Below are positions 55,719 to 64,000 of a stretch of DNA of 64,000 bases, piece by piece (within the stretch, counting starts at the first letter, position 1; every line of letters begins with the position of its first letter). The stretch is from contig QANZ01017416.1 of the NCBI GenBank assembly GCA_003254925.1, positions 95,337-159,336 on the forward strand, read 5' to 3'. The notes beneath the pieces were generated by a model. That model did not search any database. It had not been told where the DNA came from and saw only the letters and a list, made by a program, of their open reading frames with translations. Source of the stretch: Chamaecrista fasciculata (lineage: Eukaryota > Streptophyta > Magnoliopsida > Fabales > Fabaceae). The translations under genes were made by a program, and so were the position numbers.

Positions 55719-58700
55719 TCAGCTCATCAATTTTCTGAGTCTTTTCTCGGCGTCACTTGCGCTCTTGTTCTGCGGTTCAAGAACCAAAGCATGCTTGAAA
55801 TCTGAATAGCATGAGAAAAACAGTAGAAGAGTTAGGCCATTCTATCAATAATCTACAACTCCAAGAGCCAAGAAAATAAACTTGATATGCAAAATGCTCA
55901 GGCAATGTTGGACAACCTCTAAAAGGTTGAAAATTGACTAGTCATAAGATGAGTAAACATTTTTTAATCCTTAAATTTGTCCCACAACTACATTTAAATC
56001 TCTAGATATTAAAAATACACTTTTTGGTCTCTGATTTTATCAAATACTAACTATTTATTTGCCATAGATAATATTTCAGGAACTAAATAGTCAATGTTTT
56101 TTAAAAATCAGGATTCAAAGAAATATATTTCTAAATTCTAATATCTAGAGACTAAATCTTAATTTTGGGACAAATCCAAGGACCAAAAAATAAGTTTTCT
56201 CTAATCATACAATTCCAACAGGATGTCCTTTTCAATAACTCTTGGAGCACTTCCAATTTTCAAAGTAGATTCAAATGACATGTGGGGTTACTCTTGAAGA
56301 TCAAACACACCTTCTAGAGCCTCTTCATAGCGTAGTAGAGATTCTCTAGCACTTCCACGTCTTAAATATGCCTTTACATTCTGCATGAAATCATAATGCA
56401 TTATATTTAATTTTTAAAGAATTTAGATGTGCTTAGATGGAAGATTGCTTGTATTGTCATCTAATTAACATGAGTCTCGTAATTGAAAATTATCATACCA
56501 ACAAGGTATTAGTAACACAAACTATTAATTTAGCTACCAACAGCAGAAGATTTATACACACCATGTAAGATGGTGCGACCTGCACTGTAAAATACTAAGA
56601 TATTTTACCACTCAGCAAAATATTAAGAAGACTCTGCCTCTATTATGGCTATTGAGAGGTTAAGAATTATAAGTTCATACACACAATAGAATTAAATTTT
56701 CATAAACTACTGCCACATGCCCATCCTCTCACCTTCTTATCGTATACTATAGCCTTATTGCAGTCTTCTTCAGCTTGCTGAAAGCTGAAAATATCACAAT
56801 GGAAGCACATATTACAAAGAGTAACAATGGTTGCACAAATTGACAAACAGGAGACATTTCATACCATCCCAGCTGTAAGTAAGCAGCTGCTCGGTTGGAA
56901 TAGTAAGTCGCATTCATCCCATTTAACTTAATAGCCTCAGTATAGTAATTAACTGCTTTTTTCCACTCTTTTCTTTTAAATGCTGCATTTCCCTGTATAA
57001 TCTCATATTAAAGAAAGCACATTAATGGCCAATGTCTAATAATTTGAACTTTTAGTTATGCAACACAACAGATTATATGCACAAAACAACTACGAAAAGA
57101 TTTTGAATTAGCATTGCATTTATTCAGGACACTTTTAATGTAACATTTTTTCATTCTCTCAAATCTCAAGTATAAACTTAGCATCTGAAATTATTCATAA
57201 AAATTACCCATTTTCACTAAAGTAACCATTTATTTCAGAACTTCAGAAAATAAAATTTGAACTCCATGCAAGGCCAATCATCAGGTCTATATTTGTTATA
57301 CCAAAGAAATAGAAAAAAAGACAATGTAATTTTAACAGAATAAACTTGAAATTTTTCATTCTGAAACTAAAACAATGCTTATGGCGTTAATAACTAGGCT
57401 TCTAGCAGCATCTCAAAGTAAACCAAAGAAACCTCAGATCAAGTACGTCAAATATACTAACTTTACAAAATAAATTTTGTTTTAGACAATGAATGCTCCG
57501 GATGGCAAAATGCTAAGAGAAAACTAACCTTCTCCTTCAAAAGTTCAGAAGTTTCCATATCGCCATTGGTATCTAGGAATGGTGAAGCATAAGATGAAAC
57601 ACTAACTTGTTCTTGCAGAGCAGTATACATATCCAAGACCGTATCAAGAAGAAATTTATCAGCCCCATGGAATGAGATGAATGAAACAGAAACGGGACAA
57701 TCATTGAAATATCCCAAGGGGATTGCAACCTGTAAATAATGTAAAGCCACTACACAAGTCAAGAACAATAACTAAATTGAGAAGAGGAGATCATATCTAG
57801 AGCCTTAAAATATATCTAATTACCTGACAACAACCAGACATACTAGCAATGCTTGATAATGCAAAAGTTCTGTTGTGAAACTCAGAAGAAAGCCCTTTCT
57901 TTCTATTAAGCTTTAAAGGACTGTCAGCAACTGTTGGAATAACTAGTATTCCATCATCCTGGAACAATCAAAACTGAGGTGGTAAGGAGCTAAATGGGTG
58001 GATGCAGCAAAATTGCAAAAACTATTTGACCATTTCATAAAGTCAGAGATCTAGGTATCCTCCAATGTAAGTAAACTTTTTATCATACTGGACTAGTATT
58101 TTCCAGCTATCCTCTAATCTTGTCTTTAGTAACTCTTGAACAACACAGGAATTCTATTATATCTATCTCCAGGAGACCAGGACTAACTTTCAATATTAAA
58201 AAGAGATAATGCTTTATTTTCATATACGTGCTTTACTCGCACATGCTTGGTTATTTCCTCTTTCCTAAATCATTTGATAAGAATAATGATTACTTGTTTC
58301 TCATGATATTTCAAGCATAAGTTTGTAAGTTTGCACCTAAACTCTAAACAACTATAAGAACAATAAAATAAAGGGTCATTCTAATACAAAGACATCTACA
58401 TGAGAAATAAAAATCACAATCAGCATGTAGTTCTCTTTTTTTTCCTCTTAGCTTTTGGTGTAACATCATTTAAATTTTAAGTCATTGACAAATACACTAG
58501 CAAACAACGGTGCAATAACTACAAATGTTATATTACCTTCAACAGACTTTGAAAAGCACCTCGCATTTCATTCTTAACTTTGTACAAGCCTTTTATATTA
58601 TCAGGTGTAGTATTAACAGCTGCTATAACATCATGATCAAAAACACCACGCCCTAACCTGGGCTTGACTGATCCAACCCATTCTTCATGATTGGTTTTGA

Positions 58701-61700
58701 ATTCGTATCTGAAAAGAACATGATGCAAACAGCACTTATGATTGTCCCCAAAAAAATCAGGCACTAACCCAAGAGAAAAAGAATATGGCCACACCATATG
58801 ACAAAATACAGTTAAGAGAGCATCAACCATTAATTGCAAAGGACCATAAAAAACCTTTTAAACTTTTAGCTATAAGGTTTCCAAAGTCAATTCATTTTAA
58901 GGGGAAATTTCAACAGTGATGAGTAAAAGTAATCCATGCACAACCATCTACATTATAATTTGTTTAAAAACAGTAAGCACTCTTCATCTATAGAAGTGCG
59001 GGAAGATTAGGAAAACAGTAGAAAAGTCAGGCCCAGCCAACTTGCCACTACTGTTTCCAAGATAGCATTTCCTTTAAGTACAATACGAGATAAGGAATAC
59101 AGATTAATATGACAATGATATGGCCTTTAAGTACAATACAAGATAAGGAATACAAGATAAGGAATACAGATTAAATGGGCTTCTTAATTTTTAAAAAAAA
59201 AATGCAAGAAATCAATTAATGTATTAGCCCGAGAAGACTCAAACCACGAACAGCATAAACAATAAAGAAAGTATATCTCTGATAAATCCAGGAAATAAAA
59301 ATTCTTTCATATTCAGCTTATGCCCTCCCAAAGACTGTCCCAGTTACTGTATACAAATAAATTAAATAGCTTTATTTTTCAGAGTTTTCCATCTTTTTTT
59401 CTTTTTTTGTACTTCTTTCATATGACTATTTTATCTTCACTCGCAATATATCTTTTCTTTCTCCTTAATAGCTTTCTTCTTCCATTTTGAAAAGAAATAT
59501 AGGTAAGCATATAATATATTGAATGCCCCAAAGCAAATAGATTTACCCTTGTAACGAAAGCATTACAGAAGAGAGAGCTTTCAATATGAATGCTCCGTTT
59601 TGTTGGTGTGTTGATTGTTCACAGTAACCCTTTAGACTGGGTACGCTAGAAGCAATATGCTGACAAAGATTCATATGCTTTGATGACTGATCTGCAAAAT
59701 CAAAAGATCCAAAACACTTCATAAAGGACAACAAAAATTCTTTAGGTCAAGACATTAAGTATTTTCAGAAAACTAATGCTTTAGAACTCAACCATATTCT
59801 CTGGAAAACTAGGACTGAAAACATAACTAGTTGATCTTCAAAGGCCAGAAACTTACACCCAGACAGGTTTTCTATAGCTTTTCCAATAACATGTACCGTC
59901 CTCTGTGTAGGAACTTTCAACAATTGAAAGAGATCATCAGCAAATATGATACGCTTTGTCCGTTTGGGCCCCTGTGAGTTCAACTGAAGTAGGGCATGTC
60001 CAACCCGATGTAACACAGATGGATCACGGGCAAACCATCCTGATACAATTATAGAATAAAGGAAGAAACAATACAAATAAAAAGCATTAAGGTCTTACCC
60101 AGGGAAAAAAAAAGAGACATATTGGGTAAAAAACCAAAATTTCATATGATTGCGAAAGGAAAGAATAAAGCTACAACCTTTAAAATGAAAAAAAAATAAA
60201 GAAAAAGCCACAAAAATGCTAACTTGCAACATAGAAGACCAACCTCTCGTTATATTGGAATAGGAATCCCCTTAAAATATTTACACACAGAGCACTAAAA
60301 GAAAGCCATGAACGCCACTTTATTCTTGGAAAAATGTAACAGATAGAGAATATGAAGTATTTTCTTATTAAGGTGAGTAGCTAACCATTTAGTGAACAGA
60401 ATGGCAAACCAAGACCTTGAGATATGAATAAAAGATGAAAAGCACTGCAGACCGTAATATAAGAGCAGAATTCATTTGTAAATTTATCAGCCAATGTATC
60501 AAATTGATCTAACCTATTTGCCTGAAGCTAGCCAACATAGAAACGATGATGCATCTTTTAGGATTCATAATAATGATCATAAAAAGATATAATCATCTAC
60601 AAATCTATGTTGATAATTCTTTTAAAAACACCTAATAAACCTATAACCATTATGGAAGCAATGCAACAATGCAAAACACAATTATACACCATACCAACAG
60701 TGTCTAAGCTTTGTGCATTTGGAAGAACCCCTATTGTGGAAACAGCCCCTTGAGAAGGTCGAAACCCAAGAATACTGCAGAAAGCTGCTGGAATTCTCAC
60801 ACACCCGGTAGTATCAGTACCTACAAAGACACAATATTATTGTTTCATATATATTGCAAAAAATAGAAAAGCAAGTGATTTATCTCAGCATGATATATCT
60901 GAGAGGCTCCATCAAATCTATTCTAGCTAGAAAACAAACAGAAATGCATTGGGAGCAATCCTACAGATAAAATTTGAAGAGATCATAATGAAACTAGGAG
61001 TCATGAAATTGTTGTTGCTATCATGTGTAGATAAAAACTAGCATGAAAATGAAATTTTGTTCTGTTAACAAGCTGCAACTTGAGTTGTAGCAGTAATGAG
61101 CATTGAAATTATGTGTAAAACAACTTCAAGTAGATATTTCCTTCATATAAAAGAATTCGAAAGGCAAGTACAAAAGATATTAATATATTATTTGGCTTAA
61201 TAAACTTTAAATCAAGAAGAGAGAAGAAACTCAAAATTTGAATCTTGCAGCTGCTTCAGGGTCGAGGGAGGTTCCCTACGATTCCAAATTAGCTTTCCCT
61301 CTCCCCTACTTTGTCTTATAGCAACCAGACAAGGCAGTAGTGTAGTTCTTACTAATAATTAGTTTAATTTGAAATACAGTTAGATACAACTTTATCCACA
61401 ACCACATCTCTCAAAAACTGATTGACGTGTAAATTAGACAAATACGGTTGAAAGGAAAGGGGGATTTAGTTCTAAGAAATAGTTGGGAATAAGTTGAATT
61501 TTAAAATTGAGTGACACGATGAAGGGAAAAATCTCCAAGATTCCAAGTATGTAATTAACATCTACAATTTTCTCAGAATCCCATAAAGAAAAAGGATGTC
61601 CTGAAATCTAGGAGCCCCATAAGTAACAAATTTATTAAAAGAAGAGGTAATATACAAAATTACAAATATAAACATTAGCATTTTATACAATTAAAAGAGA

Positions 61701-62454
61701 CAAAGTAAACTCACCAATGGCAAAGTCTACAAGGCCAGCGGCAACTGCAACTGCTGAACCACTAGAAGAACCTCCTGGGATACACGATGGCCTTTGAGGA
61801 TTCGTTGGAGTTCCATAATGCATGTTCTCACCAGTAATTCTGACGATTAAACAAATCACTTCCGAAGGAATTTTTAAGGCTGACTATATAGAACTAAAGA
61901 ATATAAAGATTAAAGATTCCTACCCAAAAGACAGTTCATTCATAACAGTCTTCCCAACGCAAGTAGCCCCGTTCTTCAACAGAGCCGTCACCACCATGGC
62001 AGTCTTGCCTGCCGCCTCATGTGTCCTCTTCCACTCCGGATTTCCAAAACCCGTCACATAGCCCTTCACATCAAATCTGTAAAACCCCACAACAACAAAA
62101 AAAAAAAAAGAAAAAACTTCAACTAACTTACATACAAACTTCAAGAACTGTAAATGTCAGCAAGATACGAAAAACAAGCAAAAGAATCAGGTGACGAGAA
62201 ACAAACATGTCCTTTATGGCAAATGTTAGACCAGAAAGCGATTGCTTGGCTGCCGGAGGGGGAGGTTGAGGGAAAGGAAGTAACTCAAATCGCTCAATAA
62301 AAGCACCAAAGTCCTCTTTACACATCATCGCCGCCCTCCGTCGTCTCCGCCGCGTCTCCGCCAGAACAACGATGCCGGCAACGCCGATCCCGATTACTAA
62401 CCAAAACTTGGGATTTGACGCATTGTCCTTAAGAAGCTTCAACGATTTGGACAT
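55719..62454 (-). CDS. OM64: Outer envelope protein 64, mitochondrial type (amidase-like + TPR)
   Basis: Thirteen minus-strand exons: 62454-62207, 62076-61924, 61839-61715, 60820-60695, 60039-59857, 59691-59547, 58708-58537, 57958-57824, 57729-57529, 56992-56865, 56784-56733, 56380-56311, 55801-55719; 606 aa, the family's usual size, with every phase closing. MSKSLKLLKDNASNPKFW is followed by one membrane anchor (about residues 18-35) and an Arg cluster. Then come an amidase-signature domain (KDIFDVKGYVTGFG, PGGSSSGSAVAVAAG) and a TPR domain from residue 497 (GNAAFKRKEWKKAVNYYTEA). OM64 sits in the mitochondrial outer membrane and docks chaperone-bound precursors through its TPRs; Toc64 of chloroplasts is the close relative. 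The N-terminal style favours OM64. In the amidase triad Lys81 and the cis-Ser remain, but the nucleophile position is Cys182 (DTTGCVRIP). Confidence 0.93.
55975..56195. repeat. Decayed foldback in OM64 intron 12
   Basis: 'tttttggtctctgatttt' and 'atttgtccc' phrases face 'gggacaaat', 'ccaaggaccaaaaaa' phrases. Small and decayed; ends not resolved. Confidence 0.45.
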
Positions 62455-63322
62455 GATCAATCAATCACAGAGAGATAGAGAGAGAGATACAGTGTGTGCG
62501 GCGGTGCCGAATGAAAATGATCAGAAATCGTCGAGACCCTTAGAAAGAAAGGGTTTAGAGAGAGGAGAGAGAAGAAAGGGTTTAACAAGGGTTTTAGAGA
62601 GAGAGAGAAAGCGAGTGACATGTGCTATCGTGCGCCTTTCGGAAATGGAGTGTTTTCTTTCGTAGAAAGAAAGACTGTAGAAATGTACCGCGAATGTTCT
62701 TGGCGGCACGGAAATTAATAATTTAGTCCTAGATAATTACTAAATTGATAATTTGATCCTTAAAATATATAATTTTATTAATTTTTAAAAGAATCAAATA
62801 GTACACTGATTATTTCTTTGTAATTTGTATATATCAAAGAATATGTCGTTTGATTCTTTTAGAAAATAATAAATATATCCTTTAATTTTTTTTAAAGTTT
62901 AAACTCTGTATTTCAATTTTTATAAAGACCAAATTGTTATTTCAATAACTTTTTAGAAACTAAATTGTTAGTTTATCTTATATTTAACAAATAAATTTTG
63001 TTAATTTAAGTCTTTTTTCTAAAAGATTTAGTATCATTTAATTGATGTCTTAAAATAACAGTTACAAATTTTTATTTATTTGTTTAAAATCTGTAATGAG
63101 GTAGTTTTTATAGAGTCAACTATTTAACTAATCATTTATAACAAAAATAAATGCAATAACTAAAAAAATAGGAGAAATATGATTTTAAGAGTGAAATTAT
63201 ATATTTAAACTTTCAAGTTTAGATTCAACATTTTTCATCACCACAATTTTTTTTTTGCAAAAAAATTATTTATCTTTTGATTTAGATAAAAATTAATATT
63301 AATTCAAGAAGTTATATACTAA
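62455..63322. other. 5' flank of OM64, no further gene seen
   Basis: A GA-rich stretch at 62466-62620 is probably 5' UTR/proximal promoter of OM64. The rest is AT-rich, with 'tttagtccta'/'taaattgttagt' phrases of another decayed foldback at 62720-62970. Confidence 0.45.
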
Positions 63323-64000
63323 GGGTGTGTTTGGATAGGAAGGTTAAGTTAAAGGAGGATAAAGGAAAGGGAGAGTTAATAAATGAGACGTAAATGATTT
63401 GTGTTATAAAGGAGGTTTTTAGTAATGGTGTTTGGGAAAATGAGACATAAAGGAGGAATTATGATGTGAAATTATTTTAAAGGGTATGTAATGATTGTGG
63501 TGGGTTGAAATAATTGTATTGGTATTTTAAAGTTGTATAGGGGTAAAAATGGTAAAAATAAAGGAGAATAAATGAGTGTTATTTTTGTGTTTGTTTTGAT
63601 GTTAGTAAAGTGGTATGAGTAATGATTGCCTCGAAATTTGTGCTAAATGAGAAAATTAATAATTGAGATTTTTGGAGTGTTATGGTAAAGGAGGATGGAG
63701 GTGTGAATGTAGGACCAAAATGTAATTTTTGAGTATTGAATTGTAAATTTTTAGGGACTAGATTATATATTTTTTTTCTGTTTACTGTCTTTTAATTTTA
63801 TTTTAAAATTTTGATACTATAAAAAATATTACCCATGTATATAATAGAGAAGGGACCAAAATGTATATTTTCTGGGGTATGAATTATGTATTTTTCTAAA
63901 TTTTCTTCTTCAGTAGTTGCAGAACAAAAAATATTAGCCATATATATACAGAATGATAGACCAATATGTATATTTTTTACACTTCAAAAAATATTACTTA
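63323..64000. repeat. Left end of a possible TIR transposon running to the window edge
   Basis: AAGGGTGTGTTTGGATAGGA at about 63322 is the kind of terminus common in plant hAT/MITE elements ('gggtgtgtttgg'). It is followed by purine-rich sub-terminal repeats ('aaggaggat', 'taaaggagg'). No matching inverted end is found before 64000, so it is unproven. Confidence 0.3.

Overview
This window is nuclear DNA of a flowering plant, almost certainly a eudicot. The genes are split by AT-rich GT-AG introns, their proteins are plant-specific (plastid class II DAHP synthase, EXORDIUM-like, LSD1-finger type I metacaspases, OM64), and the spaces between them are filled with plant transposon families. I cannot name the species.

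Gene layout from left to right: (1) a complete class II DAHP synthase on + (3168-6518, five exons, 507 aa), the entry enzyme of the shikimate pathway; (2) a convergent single-exon EXORDIUM-like secreted protein on - (7924-8859); (3) about 18 kb with no gene (9-27 kb); (4) a tandem trio of type I metacaspases on + (27199-31168, 38617-41918, 44996-50242; 412, 389 and 351 aa), sharing intron positions and so produced by local duplication; (5) a complete alpha/beta hydrolase on - (51529-54165, four exons, 318 aa); (6) a complete OM64-type outer-membrane amidase-like/TPR protein on - (55719-62454, 13 exons, 606 aa). I reconstructed exons by hand from splice sites, reading phase and family expectation.

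The rest is mobile DNA, much of it bounded to the base by target-site duplications (TSDs). It includes: the end of a CACTA element at the left edge; a hAT remnant with an 8-bp TSD; two Helitron-like elements, one split by a Mutator-like element (MULE); two MULEs that carry host gene pieces, one a remorin; about ten long-foldback MULE-type miniature elements, several with perfect 9-bp TSDs; a three-LTR/two-interior array of a miniature LTR retrotransposon (TRIM); a Tourist-like MITE; poly(A) retroposons with 11-12 bp TSDs; and a Copia element between the first and second metacaspase with two LTRs that read identical and a 5-bp TSD.

The assembly is imperfect. Single Ns at 18166 and 35600 each separate two near-identical stretches, which looks like unmerged contig ends. 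There is a further N at 19653 and a 562-base gap at 36579-37140. The Copia interior is therefore a join of two slightly different copies.

The genes do not form a pathway together. The one coherent local unit is the metacaspase cluster. Across it the N-terminal zinc fingers shrink from two to one to a remnant, the residue after the catalytic Cys changes from His to Phe in the third gene, and the introns have been loaded with hairpin-forming elements.
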